DNA of 64,000 bases from Thamnaconus septentrionalis (lineage: Eukaryota; Chordata; Actinopteri; Tetraodontiformes; Monacanthidae), in NCBI GenBank assembly GCA_009823395.1, contig CM020502.1, positions 25,546,944-25,610,943 of the forward strand, given 5' to 3'. A program made the translations under genes and the position numbers. Below the pieces are notes generated by a model. It was given only the letters and a program-made list of their open reading frames with translations, searched no databases and was not told the DNA's origin. Below, piece by piece: positions 27,801-57,336 of the stretch (position 1 is its first letter; each line of letters starts with the position of its first letter).

Positions 27801-29318
27801 TTTATTCTGGCAGCACAGTGGAACGCATGACATAGCTATCACAAATTTCAGCGATATCTTGACAATAAGCAACACTGTAGCTTCATGAGAAGAGACTGCA
27901 GGTCAGCTTTCTGAAAAAAACACAACCAAAGGAAATATGACGACAAAATGTGTTTGTCTCAGCAACATACATAAATTCATATATGTCACTGCTCCAAAGA
28001 GAACAATTCTTAAAAAAAAAACAAAAAAAAGGGTTGATTACATAACTTGAGTACAGCCCAATGTGACATGGGGTGGAGAAAAATCATATTTACAAATCTA
28101 ACACAAAACAGATTTGGCTATAATTGCCATAAAATATTCAATTACTATACAAAGTGATTCGGCGTCACAGCATTCTAATATTGGTACAACAAAAAGCACT
28201 TGCGGCGTCTCATAAGTTAACAATCATAAGCTTCCAGCTACATGTCATCTGATCTGGATGCGTGATTTGTTCTAATTTGTTTTATGCAGGCTATTTACAA
28301 TCACGTATGCTATGCCAGAGTGGGTTTATTGCTATAGATGTTCATCACAAAAAAATGTAATTCTGCTCCCTTAAATTTGACTTGAGTGAGAGAGTTAAAA
28401 AAATATTTTCCAAGTGAGATAAATGTCTTTCAGTGTTGCATGAACAATGGCAAATAGAGAATTACAGTCAACGGTCAACAAAAGGCATGGATGTATATAT
28501 CTTTTTCTCCCGAGGTTAGTGGGGGGCAGAGGGGGTTTCAGTGCTTGTAGAAATAAGCAAAAGTAAACAACATGGGTGAGGAAATACCATCAGTGAATAT
28601 ACATTCAGTTGCAGTGACTAGAGGAAGCTGGCCACCGTGAGCTACGAGACAAGGGGGCTACATCCCAACGATGCTCTATTGACCTTTATCATTCCTTATG
28701 AAATAAACAGTGAATGAGTTCATATAGACCCTGAAGGGAATGACAGAACAATGGAAAGCAATAACAACGCAAAAATCACATCTCTACACAAAGGCGCAGC
28801 GTGCCCTAAAAATATACTTAACATGCAGAGACGAGTTTCTCATGGTTACGCTTGCATGGACACCCTCCCTTCATGAATCCACAGTGGCTTCCTTAGTAAG
28901 GCTGCATTTAACATTGCAATATGACTCATCAGATGATTCATCCCAGTGTTTTGTATCAATAATACAGAAATCCACAAATAAAAAAAAGGTGATTTTTCTC
29001 TCATACATACTTTAAAAGCTATTTATTTGTGTAACAGTATAAATGGTCTTCCAAGTAACATATTTTAAACTTTTTTTCCTTTAATGAAAATATCTCATTT
29101 CCATCTTCTTAGTTTCTAAAGAGGGTCAATCAGTGGTGAGCATCAATATCATAAGATGTCCTTAAAAAAATCTTTTGTCTGTCCATCTCCCACAACAGGG
29201 AGAAAGAGGCATGAAAATGAAAGCAGAGCACGCTCATTTTTGGCTGCATCCTCCTTTCAGAAAATGCCAGAAATTTATTCTTTCTTCACATTAATTAATT
29301 TGCGGCGGTGACGATTCT
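27801..29318 (-). other. pacsin2 3' UTR (inferred)
   Basis: About 1.5 kb of non-coding A/T-rich sequence after the stop. AATAAA on the minus strand at 27801-27806 is the candidate distal poly(A) signal. Confidence 0.45.

Positions 29319-40155
<10,837 letters not shown>

Positions 40156-41438
40156 GGTGCTGCTGCTGCCCTGAGTTCCACTCTGTGTGCTGTAGCATGA
40201 GGAGTTATTAGTTTGATGAAGGAGAGAAGTTTCAAAGTTGTATTAACCAAGCACATTTTGCCAATATTACTTTCTTTAAATGGAGAATGTAGAGTCTCAA
40301 CACGAAAAACTGGTTTCTAAATCCACATTTCCCATCGTTGTTCTCTTTAACTGTGCGATTCAACGGGCACGTGATGTGACCACCGAGTCTAAAACCATCT
40401 TCCAGGCACTCACTGTCTATTCACAGGCCACAGGTGTCAGCCAGTCAGAAAATATCCAGATCTGAGAAGTGATCAAGAGAAACATGGAAGAGGTGGTGAG
40501 AACGTGTGTGATCTGGTTCCATAATTCAGCCAGCAGGTGCGTGTGTGTGGTCTCTGTGTGTGTACGCGCTACCCATATCTTTAACCTAAACACATGACAA
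40601 TGAAACCACAGTGGCCTCCCGGCGGAACGCCCAGTCGGTTTGACTCGCTGTCAAAAAGCGCACAGTGGGCAGCTTCCTCTGCTTCCGACGGATGCCACAG
40701 CGCCTCCTGTGTTGGCGGCCGCCACCCGCGTCTCCCCGTCGCGTCCATCATTGCAAACTCGGCAGCCCCTGCAGACAGTCTCTCTCTTTATCCCTCGCGC
40801 CAGCTCCCTTCCTCTGTTCTGTGCCTTTGGCCTTGACTTCCTTTTCTCCATCAGTCGGCCGGCAATCTGCTCTCTGGGTGCAAGCGTGGCTCGCACAGTT
40901 TGGATGAAATTATTCCCAAAATGCCGAATCAAGAGTCTGCTCAAGATTACATTCGACTTTACATGACACACACAGTGGCGAATGCTATTTGAGATTGTTC
41001 AGGCTCAGTGTTGCGTCATAAAATTGTATTAAATACGTGGCTTAATCAGGTTAAACAAACAAAAAAATAACCTTGTTTGTAACCTACATTTATATGTCTT
41101 ACTCACAAATCAGTCCCAGTCAGTTTCACTGATCCCGACATCAGAAATATCAATGCAATGCCCTTCTAGTCTGCAGTTTAAAGCGCCCACTTGTTGCAGA
41201 ATCACACAGGATGCACTTGAGTGCCAAGTGTGTGTGTGAACACACAAGGTCTCATTCAGCCGAATGAGACGGCATGAGGGTTTTAGCGTGTGTGTGTGTA
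41301 TTGCTCAATGCAATGGTCAGTGGCCCGTGCCCTCCGGCCAGGACAGGGACAGAGAGCTGTATTGTGGCCACGGCTCGCTGGGGGAACAATCTGCCCTTTG
41401 GCTGCGTTTGTAATTTACAATCAGGTCAGTCCAACATC

Positions 41439-41470
<32 letters not shown>

Positions 41471-41478
41471 CACACACA
41439..41478 (+). repeat. (CA)n microsatellite, interrupted
   Basis: CA run with one CG interruption inside the pacsin2 first intron. Confidence 0.95.

Positions 41479-42054
41479 AATGGCTTCTGCAATCACTTCT
41501 AGCGACAACCACATGTCACGTTTTACTCAACTTCCTCAAACATGACTTCGTAACCTTCGTAACCTAAACGAAACCTTCGTAACCTGCTGTAAGAGTTCCA
41601 ATCACGACCATCAGTTCACAACAATAATCGTGACTAAATATTTCACTAAAATAGCTTCACGTTATTAATGCACTTACGTCTTTATGAGATATCAGTGCTG
41701 AGATTCAAAACAGTAATTTTCAATCATCACACTCGTCTTCTCCGTGAACCCTCGAAGGGATTAGAATTGATGTGATTAACAGTGAGACTCACACCCGAAA
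41801 ATCACAATAGAGTGAAAGCATAATGTTATCAAGCCTGACACTGTCCTGTTGCCCTTTCTGCATTTCCCTACCAGCTGTCCACACTCATCATTAGACGCTG
41901 CAGCCTGCTGAGGGACACACAGGGGACAAATGAGCCACAAATATCTCCTCTAAACATGGCAACATGACATCAGATTCTGCTGAGCACGGCGGCCCATCCA
42001 GCAGGATAAAATATGCTCTTCGTCTTGGAGCAGCTTTGGTGAGATTAAAAAAAC

Positions 42055-42087
42055 AGAGAGAGACAGAGACAGGGAGAGGGAGAGAGG

Positions 42088-42177
<90 letters not shown>

Positions 42178-42180
42178 GAT
42055..42180 (+). repeat. (GA)n microsatellite
   Basis: Purine tract, with perfect (GA)n in the centre and imperfect edges, inside the pacsin2 first intron. Confidence 0.95.

Positions 42181-45100
42181 TTCCACCGGGCGGTTTCACA
42201 ACAAGAAACACTGAATTCTTTCATCACAAACATCTTTTCCGTGGACGTGATGTAATCTCAGCCAACAGGAACCACTGTCTGCTCACCCTTCACGCTATAG
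42301 GACGAGGGCAACCGCACCGAACAATTGAACCTGGTCTGACCCCCGACTGCACACAATGCTGTGGACTCAGTCAAGGTCTGAAGTCGACGCAATCTCTCCC
42401 CCCTACTGGAGAACATTTGGCAATCTAACGATGCAATGAATGCTCAGAAAAAAACTGGCGAGTTCGTGCAAATGCAGACAGACACAAAATTGCACTTTTT
42501 TTATGCCCAGTCGGGTCGGGGTTGCTGAAGATCTTGACATGACACATCTGCAGTCCACATCTTAGTATTGGCCACTCACTAGATGACGGTTCATAAAAGC
42601 ACGTTTTATTAAAAGCTTGCGGTATCACAAAAAACACCCGAGTTGTGTTTAAGCGACAAACACACGAGACAACGTTTAAACGTCAGCACTGGGGGGGGGG
42701 CAAGTCAGAGATTAAGAACATAAAGACATCAGAGGAGACGATGGAGTTTACTAAACATGAAAAACCCAAGCACCAAGCAGTCTTTCCCACAAGCCACCAG
42801 TAAAGTTCCTGTCCTCATGTTTATGCTCCTCAAAGTGCTCTGGCTGTCATCACAGAGACGTTGCGTCATAGACGGATCAGAGGAACAGGCTACAACACAA
42901 GCTGGAGGGATGAGTGCAGACAGCTGACAGGCACGTGCATACCTGTCCTGAGGCTGAAGCCAAGCAGAGTGGAGCTTATCAGCAGAGAAGGACATCTTCA
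43001 GATTACTGTCATGTGTACGCAAGATAAACTTATCCAAGTTGTTTCTTACTATTGCTTTTTTTTGGATAATTTAATCCTACTTTACTTAAGCAACAAGGGT
43101 GTTTTTCCTTCCCACACAGTTAATATATTGTTAAATGCTGCAGCAAATGACTGCAAAGGTTTAACCTTAAGAATATGGCAGCATGCTTCAAAGTGTCTTA
43201 TGATATGGGCAAGACCAATTTATTGTTTAAAGAAAGGAAAATCCCAAACTGAATTGAATGTTAGAATGTTCACTACTGCTCGTATAAACTGTGGCTGTGA
43301 CTCATAATCATCATCATTGTGTTTTATGGAAAGCATAATTACGTAACAACCTGTGTGTTGGTGTACAACGCAGCGCCTTGATGTCTTAAGCATATGAAAA
43401 TTGCTTATTCGACAGGATGTATTTTTGGAGGGTCTTTTTCCATTTCCTTCCTTTGTTGCCTAAAACTCCTGCAATACTTGAGAGCCACAGGCCGCAGCTG
43501 AGCTGATCCATCCCTCCAATATTGCGTTTTCACAGCAGGACATTGCTAAATCCTAGCTGGGTAAGAAGAAGCAGGGGGGGAAAAAATAACAACTACAACC
43601 CAATCTTGAGTTGAAGGTCACAAGTTTCCATGGCGATGGCGGGTCATAACCTTGATTTTCTCTCACTGTCAGTCGGTCCCCTCTGCCCTCGTTCCTCCTG
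43701 TGAGCTCAACAGCTGCACGGAACTGCCGACCTCACAGAAATGTGGACGCCTCAAAGAACGATTTTCCCCAGTACTTCCACCCACCTTTCTAACTTCAGAC
43801 GGCACCGCGGCGGACGTTAACACCATGGACAAAAAGGCTCCAAAACAATGATCACTGAAACCATCGCTCCAGCAACACCGGGTTAACGGCGCACTGAACG
43901 TAACCCGTCCGCTGCGCTGAAGGAGAAACAATGGCATTTGTTCCACATGTTCAGGTATTTTCCACTGGACATGTCAACGGCACAGTGAGGGAACATAATG
44001 GAGGGAAATTCGTGATGAAATGTCAGGGAAAGGGAGACCCTGACGTAATCGTCCGGCAGGCCCTTTTTCCTGTGGAAGCCCCGGGTCCCGCACACCGAGT
44101 CCTGTCTCATGTGATGTATTTAAAGAGGCAGACTTTTCAGGAAAGTGGCATGAACGCATTCTGCTATGCAAACAATGCGAGCCCTGCTGGAAAACTCTCT
44201 CACGGCGACAAATATCCATCTCAGAGGAATGTGAAAGTTTACGCAGGCGTTTGAAATTTCGCCGTAGCTGCTCTGAACCACACGGCCCTTAAACAGTTCT
44301 GCACAGCAAGTCTCTGTTTCGGTTCATCAGCTGATCACATTCTCTGACTGTGGTGTCTGGTTATGGTACATTGGATTTTCTGACAAAAAGTCGATCATTG
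44401 CAGGTTACATTGGACGTAGCAGCGGCAACTACAAATTATTCATACAGTTTTTTTTAAAACAGCTCAATAAGCGACAATCAAACTGTTGCTGCGGTAGATC
44501 AGAACATCAGAACATATTTTATTTAGGTTCTCAAACAGCTGAACCTTGAGAAATCTTGATCTAAACTAAATGCAACCAATGTGTCATGGTGACATATATG
44601 AACCCATTAACTGTTTAAAACGTGCTTTACAATTTCTCACAAAATCTACTCAGATTACAGTTTTAAATTGTGTTGGATCATGTCGAGTCAGAAGGCACAA
44701 GCATTTAGCTCTGCTGGAACTCATTGTCCTGTACACACTTAACAGAGGTCCTAGTATCAAACACAACAATGGGACTCTTTAAATAATAAACTGTGTCCCC
44801 TCCAAAAGACACGATTTGTGAACTAAAGACAAAGCCTCTAAAAATCAACCGAATGACAAGTGTGAGAATAACTTCATCCCCAATTCGAAAAGGGGAAGCA
44901 AGAGCCTTTCACAAGTGATCTACCCTGACAACACACCACGGATATATACAGTCACTACATCAGCCACCACCACTAATGTATGACTGATACATTCCAATGA
45001 TTCATGATGGTAGAATTGTGTTCATCATGCGCCAGATACTTATTGGTTTCACGTGATTTATCACCTCGTGTTAACTTGGTTATGACTGCAAATGTCTTCC

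Positions 45101-45895
45101 AAAACATATGGTTTGGACGTTAGACGTATGGCATGACGGAGGGCTGAACTTGGCATCCGGCAGCCACTGCGCAAACTGAGGAAAAGCAATCGAGCAACCC
45201 TAAAACGAAACCGACCAGACAGCCCAGAGGCCCAATGGCACAAACACAGCGTTTCTATGGAAAGAAATGCATGATATCGTCACAGCCTAAACAGCAATGA
45301 TGGAAGCATTCAATGTCCGATGACATGACAGTCAGATACTTGGGGGGAGGCTTATCTTGACTTGCGAAACCTGCCCCGCCCTTTATCATTCCATGCAATG
45401 CAACACCGAGACACTGCCTGCGAAAGGCTCAACAGCTGCTGTGAGAAGAAAATGTGAAGAAAACGGCAGCTATACGTCCCATGTAATGATACAAAAACAG
45501 TCCAGAGTCTGGCTTAACGTCGTCAGCATTTTCTAAAACACGACCAAAGGGCTAGCTTAGCATTCTTAGCATGAATACTTGCACTTGACAGACCGAAACA
45601 GCCAAGACATTGTAGTTTGTCGTCTGTGGGTTCCACACGCAGACGTGTTATTTTCGGACCGCTTTAACAGGCGACTCAAAAACTGTCGACATACTACTAT
45701 TTGTTAACGAGGTACACATTTCCTGTCTAATACGCCGTCGCACTTGCGTAAACTTATCGAAGAGAAACTTCACTTTAATGTTAGCCTCTACAGCGGCACG
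45801 CACGTTAGCGGAATAGCCACAGCCGCCTGAGTAGCGGAGGGGAAAGTGAAAACTTCAAAGACAAAAGTCTGAATTTCACACCTACCTGGAAGAAG

Positions 45896-46060
45896 TTACG
45901 TCCTCCTCGTGGTTTACGCCCACTCGAGGAGATAATTCGGCTAATGGAGCCGATTCTAGGATCTATTAAGGTCCACTTTCTTCTGCCCAGCAGCCACACC
46001 GCTGTTTGACTGACTGGCACGGCCATCAGACGCACGTAGCACGGCTCTAGTTTTCCGGTT
45896..46060 (-). other. pacsin2: Probable untranslated first exon and promoter of pacsin2
   Basis: A CG-rich segment ends with a strong donor (CTTCCAG then gtaggt, exon end 45896). It lies upstream of the coding exon on the same strand. The right boundary and start of transcription are not visible. This is an inference from splice consensus and position only. Confidence 0.45.

Positions 46061-48616
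46061 AGAGGTCTTCAAAATAAGAGCACGACAAAGGAGGCGCGTA
46101 CTGTGTTTTTGCAGGGTTAAATGTGTTTCACAAAAGCTTTTTATTTGACAGTATGTTGTTGTTTTTTTTAGCCTTAGATAAACGAGCAAACTGTGCGTTA
46201 ACAGTATCGATTGTTTCTTAAAGGTACCACGTCATTCCCAATGAGCAGCGGAGACGTTTCTGGGTGTTTTTGGAACAATGCAAATGCCAATGTTGCAACA
46301 CTGAAATGATACCAACATATTATGTCGAAATCCTTCAACTTCCGATTTCACAACGCCGTAAAGTGGTAAACTTTATACACAGCATGGAGAGGCGCGGCTG
46401 TCTTGACGTCACATTGAAAAAAGTTTTCTCTTGTCCCGAGGCACCGTTGGGATTGTTGGCTGCTGGCGCCCCCGTGGAAGGCCCCTGGAGGTTAATAATT
46501 CATTGAGAAGAAATGCGATCGTTTTCAAAGACTTCCCGCGATTAAATACCAATTATAAAATATTCTCTTAGATTTAAAGCACCATCAAAATCACTGCTGT
46601 AAACTAATTTCCCTTTGTCTGCTTCAAACCCATAATTAGAGGGCATCAATAAGAGTTTATATGAGGCGTACTAATTTATGTCACATAGAAACAATAAGAA
46701 CTGAGGCACATGTTTCACATTAGAAATGCATGATATTGTGTTTCCCCTTTGAAAAATAGATCACATAAAGGATCACAGTTTGGAAGGATAAATTCAAAGA
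46801 AAAGGCAAAAAAACAAAACAAAAAATTTAAAACATCAGTCACATTCTGCGACATTTTTCTTCAGTGAAACTTTGAGAACATAATCAGATTTTGTAAAAGT
46901 TTAATAACCACTTCCTCCCCTATCATAACATTTGTTTCCTTTTTACCCTTACTTTGAAATGAAGAAGAAAAACTTTTTTGTAAGACAACAAAGCCCTGCA
47001 CAATTAAAAAAGAGAGAGAAGCCCTATAGAAACTCAACTTTCTTAACTTTGCTTTTACATTTTAATACATAACGACCATCAGTGAATTTGGTCTCTGTAT
47101 CGGAACAAGGTTGCAATGTTACACAAATCAAATACTTCCTGTTAGTAGTGTACAAATGTTGACAAGCTGAGACTAAAAAAAGTAACCATCCGCTGGTTAA
47201 AGTAGAAACACCAGGACGGCGGTGGTTAAGGGCGTATCAGATCTTTTAAAGCCAAGTTCCAGTGCCATGCAGAGACGTCTGATACATATGGAACGAAAGG
47301 TTGGCTGTCTTTTGAAGGACTGACTTCTGATGAATGTAAACTCAAGAGACAAAAACAACGAATAATAATACCAGATGTAAAGTATATGGAGAAGAAAAGA
47401 GTGAATGCAAGATGCCTGTCATTCAATCAGTAGCATTTTTTTCTCAAAACTTTATCTTCACAAGCCAGAACAGGTTTATGATAGTTAAAGTAAGATTCCT
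47501 GCTTTGGAGAACATAAAAAGGTTCTTGAGGACAGAGTCTTGATCAGACACATTAAAGCTGAACTGAAAACAGAGAAAAAACAATTCCTCGTGACCCTTGA
47601 AATGACAATAATAAGGAGGTAGAGCGGGTTGTCCAATGACCAAAAGGTTGGCGGTTCAAATCCCGCTCCATCCTAGTCTGTCGTTGTGTCCTTGGGCAAG
47701 ACACTTCACCCTGCAGCGCCTTGCATGGCAGCAGCCACCCATTGGTGTGTTAATGGGTGAAGGAGAGGCCTTTGTAAAGCGCTTTGGGATACCGTGAAGG
47801 TGCTGGAAAAAGCGCTATACAAATGCAGTCCATTTACCATTTACCATTTTAAAATAACTTGATAATGTGAAGCAGCACATACAGACAGGAACAGATAAAA
47901 GCTATGTGCACAACGTATGACATCAATGCAAATATTCAAGCAAGCATGAAAAAGTAAAGTGCATGCTAATTTAGCATAATTAGCATAATTACCCCTCCCC
48001 CCACGATAATGCACTTATAAAACATTAAATTCTATTTTAGGATTGAAATACATTATTTTACTTTGAATTCAGCCTATAAACTGCCAGACGGGAAATCCTT
48101 TGATTTCTTTATAAGTCTTCTCTCTTCATCGCTTATATCACATGACTGGATTCAGTTATCATGCATAGTTCAGGTTGTCATCCTCAGCGTTCGTGTTGCA
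48201 TTTAGTATCCAGTGATGGACAGAATGCATGTGGGTTTTTTCTTTCTTCAGCCATAACCCTTGACGTCCAAAAATGTTATTTTGAAATGTTGTCGAACAAT
48301 GACTTCCTTTACTTTGGAGAGCTCTTCCTCTTCTTAATATAGAGCTTGGGCTGGGATGGGAACTACTGCTGCTGCTGTTGAGATATGTGAGACTGGATGT
48401 GACCCTTCATCTCGCAGCCATAGTGTCTCTTATTTTACCTTATTCGTTCATACAAACAGTCAGAAACATTTCCACATTTTTGTAATTTATTATCTCTGGA
48501 GAGCAGTCAGTCCCCTGAGCCCTCAGTCTGTCCAAAGTGGAGAGTCATGAAACAAAAAAAAAAAAAATTTTCTTTTCTTTTACCCAGAATAGCCTCTTTA
48601 ACTTTGCAGTAGCAGC
46061..48616. other. Spacer between pacsin2 5' end and ttll1 stop, including ttll1 3' UTR
   Basis: A/T-rich and non-coding. A minus-strand AATAAA lies close to 48485. It includes the SINE at 47615. No gene was recognised. Confidence 0.5.
47615..47849 (+). 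mobile_element. tRNA-derived SINE (plus orientation)
   Basis: Head GGAGGTAGAGCGGGTTGTCC with box B-like GGTTCAAATCCCGC, core CTTGGGCAAGACACTTCACC, tail AAAGCGCTATACAAATGCAG followed by a CCATTTA repeat. Same family as the copy at 6309-6510. Confidence 0.8.

Positions 48617-54386
<5,770 letters not shown>

Positions 54387-54473
54387 TCCTTCGAGCCGGA
54401 TTTGAACCAGCGACCTAAGGATTCCTATTAGCGCCTCTACAGTCCTCCGCTCTACCGACTGAGCTATCTAAGG
54387..54473 (-). tRNA. tRNA-Tyr (GUA), array unit 1
   Basis: GTA anticodon and box B intact. One acceptor-stem mismatch (CCTTAGA) and one D-loop change. Edge unit nearest ttll1. Confidence 0.8.

Positions 54474-54545
54474 GCGAGAAGTGGCTTGTGAACGTCCAGC
54501 AACATTCATTACTTTGGTGAGGACAGGCACCAATCAAAAACTCAT

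Positions 54546-54632
54546 TCGTTCGAGTAAGACTTGAACCAGCGTCCTAAGGATACCTGTTAACGCCTCTACA
54601 GTCCTCCGCTCTACCAACTGAGCTATCGAAGG
54546..54632 (-). pseudogene. tRNA-Tyr-like, array unit 2, probably inactive
   Basis: 5' half consensus. T stem and 3' acceptor strand altered (TCTTACTCGAACGA). Confidence 0.7.

Positions 54633-54704
54633 GCGAGCAATAACTGGTGAACGTCCAGCAAGTTTCATTACTTTGGTGCGGACAGGAACCAATCAAAAAC
54701 TCAT

Positions 54705-54791
54705 TCCTTCGAGCCGGATTTGAACCAGCGACCTAAGGATTCCTGTTAGCACCTCTACAGTCCTCCGCTTTACCAACTGAGCTATCGAAGG
54705..54791 (-). tRNA. tRNA-Tyr (GUA), array unit 3
   Basis: Consensus apart from GGTAAAGC in the D arm. Intron AGGTGCTAACAGGA. Confidence 0.88.

Positions 54792-54863
54792 GCGAGCAAT
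54801 CACTGGTGAACGTCCAGCAACTTTCATTACTTTGGTGAATACAGGACCCAATCAAAAATTCAG

Positions 54864-54950
54864 TCCTTCGAGCCGGATTTGAACCAGCGACCTAAGGATT
54901 CCTGTTAGCGCCTCTACAGTCCTCCGCTCTACCAACTGAGCTATCGAAGG
54864..54950 (-). tRNA. tRNA-Tyr (GUA), array unit 4
   Basis: Full consensus. Intron AGGCGCTAACAGGA. Confidence 0.95.

Positions 54951-55022
54951 GCGGGAAGTGGCTAGTGAACGTCCAGTAACATTCATTACTTTGGTGCGGA
55001 CAGGAACCAATCAAAAACTCAT

Positions 55023-55109
55023 TCCTTCGAGCCGGATTTGAACCAGCGACCTAAGGATACCTGTTAACACCTCTACAGTCCTCCGCTCTACCAACTGAGC
55101 TATCGAAGG
55023..55109 (-). tRNA. tRNA-Tyr (GUA), array unit 5
   Basis: Mature part consensus. Variant intron AGGTGTTAACAGGT. Confidence 0.94.

Positions 55110-55181
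55110 GCGAGCAATAACGGGTGAACGTCCATCAACTTTCATTACTTTGGTGAGATCAGGAACCAATCAAAAACTCAG

Positions 55182-55268
55182 TCCTTCGAGCCGGATTTGA
55201 ACCAGCGACCTAAGGATTCCTGTTAGCACCTCTACAGTCCTCCGCTCTACCAACTGAGCTATCGAAGG
55182..55268 (-). tRNA. tRNA-Tyr (GUA), array unit 6
   Basis: Full consensus. Intron AGGTGCTAACAGGA. Confidence 0.95.

Positions 55269-55340
55269 GCGAGAAATGACTTGTGAACGTCCAGCAACTT
55301 TCATTACATTGGTGAGTACAGGACCCAATCAAAAACTCAT

Positions 55341-55427
55341 TCCTTCGACCCGGATTTGAACCAGCGACCTAAGAATTCCTGTTAGCACCTCTACAGTCCT
55401 CCGCTTTACCAACTGAGCTATCGAAGG
55341..55427 (-). tRNA. tRNA-Tyr (GUA), array unit 7
   Basis: Changes in the T stem next to the acceptor (GGGTCGAAGGA), the anticodon stem (ATTCTTAG) and the D arm. 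Activity doubtful. Confidence 0.75.

Positions 55428-55499
55428 GCGAGCAATAACTGGTGAACGTCCAGCAACTTTCATTACTTTGGTGAGTACAGGACCCAATCAAAAATTCAG

Positions 55500-55586
55500 T
55501 CCTTCGAGCCGGATTTGAACCAGCGACCTAAGGATTCCTGTTAGCGCCTCTACAGTCCTCCGCTCTACCAACTGAGCTATCGAAGG
55500..55586 (-). tRNA. tRNA-Tyr (GUA), array unit 8
   Basis: Full consensus. Intron AGGCGCTAACAGGA. Confidence 0.95.

Positions 55587-55658
55587 GCGATAAGTGGCTT
55601 GTGAACGTCCAGCAACATTCATTACATTGGTGCGGACAGGAACCAATCAAAAACTCAT

Positions 55659-55745
55659 TCCTTCGAGCTGGATTTGAACCAGCGACCTAAGGATACCTGT
55701 TAACACCTCTACAGTCCTCCGCTCTACCAACTGAGCTATCGAAGG
55659..55745 (-). tRNA. tRNA-Tyr (GUA), array unit 9
   Basis: One T-stem substitution (CCAGCTCGAAGG). 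Intron AGGTGTTAACAGGT as in unit 5. Confidence 0.88.

Positions 55746-55817
55746 GCGAGTAATAACTGGTGAACGTCCATCAACTTTCATTACTTCGGTGAGAGCAGGA
55801 ACCAATCAAAAACTCAT

Positions 55818-55904
55818 TCCTTCGAGCCGGATTTGAACCAGCGACCTAAGTATTCCTGTTAGCGCCTCTACACTCCTCCGCTCTACCAACTGAGCTATCG
55901 AAGG
55818..55904 (-). tRNA. tRNA-Tyr (GUA), array unit 10
   Basis: GTA anticodon kept, but the anticodon loop/stem is changed (GGAGTGTAG, ATACTTAG). Possibly inactive. Confidence 0.72.

Positions 55905-55976
55905 GCGAGAAGTGGCTTGTGAACGTCCAGCAACATTCATTACTTTGGTGAGGACAGGAACCAATCAAAAACTCAT

Positions 55977-56063
55977 TCCTTCGAGCCGGATTTGAACCAG
56001 CGTCCTAAGGATACCTGTTAATGCCTCTACAGTCCTCCACTCCACCAACTGAGCTAGCGAAGG
55977..56063 (-). 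pseudogene. tRNA-Tyr-like, array unit 11, probably inactive
   Basis: Changes in the acceptor (CCTTCGCTAGC), D arm (GGTGGAGTGG) and variable region (AGGACGCTGG). Confidence 0.7.

Positions 56064-56135
56064 GAGAGCAATAACTGGTGAACGTCCAGCAACTTTCATT
56101 ACTTTGGTGAGATCAGGAACCAATCAAAAACTCAT

Positions 56136-56222
56136 TCCTTCGAGCCGAATTTGAACCAGCGACCTAAGGATTCCTGTTAGCGCCTCTACAGTCCTCCGCT
56201 CTACCAACTGAGCTATCGAAGG
56136..56222 (-). tRNA. tRNA-Tyr (GUA), array unit 12
   Basis: Consensus apart from one T-stem change (AAATTCGGC). Confidence 0.88.

Positions 56223-56294
56223 TGGAGATGGCAATAGTGAACGTCCAGCAACTTTCATTACTTTGGTGAGGACCAGAACCAATCAAAAACTCAT

Positions 56295-56381
56295 TCCTTC
56301 GAGCCGGATTTGAACCAGCGACCTAAGGATTCCTGTTAGCACCTCTACAGTCCTCCGCTTTACCAACTGAGCTATCAAAGG
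56295..56381 (-). tRNA. tRNA-Tyr (GUA), array unit 13
   Basis: Acceptor CCTTTGA and D-arm GGTAAAGC changes; boxes otherwise intact. Confidence 0.85.

Positions 56382-56453
56382 GCGAGCAACAACTGGTGAA
56401 CGTCCAGCAACTTTCATTACTTTGGTGAGTACAGGACCCAATCAAAAATTCAG

Positions 56454-56540
56454 TCCTTTGAGCCGGATTTGAACCAGCGACCTAAGGATTCCTGTTAGCG
56501 CCTCTACAGTCCTCCGCTCTACCAACTGAGCTATCGAAGG
56454..56540 (-). tRNA. tRNA-Tyr (GUA), array unit 14
   Basis: One acceptor-strand change (CTCAAAGGA); otherwise consensus. Confidence 0.88.

Positions 56541-56612
56541 GCGATAAGTGGCTAGTGAACGTCCAGTAACATTCATTACTTTGGTGCGGACAGGAACCAA
56601 TCAAAAACTCAG

Positions 56613-56699
56613 TCCTTTGAGCCGGATTTGAACCAGCGACCTAAGGATTCCTGTTAGCACCTCTACAGTCCTCCGCTCTACCAACTGAGCTATCGAAGG
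56613..56699 (-). tRNA. tRNA-Tyr (GUA), array unit 15
   Basis: Same acceptor-strand change as unit 14 (CTCAAAGGA). Intron AGGTGCTAACAGGA. Confidence 0.88.

Positions 56700-56771
56700 G
56701 TGAGAGATGACTTGTGAACGTCCAGCAGCTTTCATTACATTGGTGAGTACAGGACCCAATCAAAAACTCAC

Positions 56772-56858
56772 TCCTTCGAGCCGGATTTGAACCAGCGACC
56801 TAAGGATTCCTGTTAGCACCTCTACAGTCCTCCGCTCTACCAACTGAGCTATCGAAGG
56772..56858 (-). tRNA. tRNA-Tyr (GUA), array unit 16
   Basis: Full consensus. Intron AGGTGCTAACAGGA. Confidence 0.95.

Positions 56859-56930
56859 GCGAGTAATAACTGGTGAACGTCCATCAACTTTCATTACTTC
56901 GGTGAGAGCAGGAACCAATCAAAAACTCAG

Positions 56931-57017
56931 TCCTTCGAGCCGGATTTGAACCAGCGACCTAAGGATTCCTGTTAGCGCCTCTACAGTCCTCCGCTCTACC
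57001 AACTGAGCTATCGAAGG
56931..57017 (-). tRNA. tRNA-Tyr (GUA), array unit 17
   Basis: Full consensus. Intron AGGCGCTAACAGGA. The 5' flank switches to the GGAGATGGCAATAG spacer type. Confidence 0.95.

Positions 57018-57089
57018 TGGAGATGGCAATAGTGAACGTCCAGCAACTTTCATTACTTTGGTGAGGACCAGAACCAATCAAAAACTCAT

Positions 57090-57176
57090 TCCTTCGAGCC
57101 GGATTTGAACCAGCGACCTAAGGATTCCAGTTAGCATCTCTACAGTCCTCCGCTCTACCAACTGAGCTATCGAAGG
57090..57176 (-). tRNA. tRNA-Tyr (GUA), array unit 18
   Basis: Mature part consensus. Intron AGATGCTAACTGGA. Confidence 0.94.

Positions 57177-57248
57177 GCGAGAAATGACTTGTGAACGTCC
57201 AGCAACTTTCATTACATTGGTGAGTACAGGGCCCAATCAAAAACTCAG

Positions 57249-57336
57249 TCCTTCGAGCCGAATTTTGAATCAGCGACCTAAGTATTCCTGTTAGCGCCTC
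57301 TACAGTCCTCCGCTCTACCAACTGAGCTCTCGAAGG
57249..57336 (-). pseudogene. 88-nt degenerate tRNA-Tyr variant, array unit 19
   Basis: Shared lesions: U8 to G (CCTTCGAGAGCTC), ATACTTAG in the anticodon stem, GATTCAAAATTCGG replacing box B with one inserted base. Confidence 0.8.

Larger units (their letters stand above)
40156..45895 (-). other. pacsin2 first intron (5.7 kb)
   Basis: Runs between the probable untranslated exon at 45896 and the acceptor about 30 nt upstream of the start codon. Apart from the two microsatellites listed, I see no gene-like segment. Confidence 0.55.

Noticed and set aside
41891..42233. Leu/Ser and Arg/Glu repeat ORFs
   Set aside because: Produced by the (GA)n tract.
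42861..43307. 148-aa plus-strand ORF
   Set aside because: No recognisable domain, low-complexity composition, lies in a pacsin2 intron without splice-site support.
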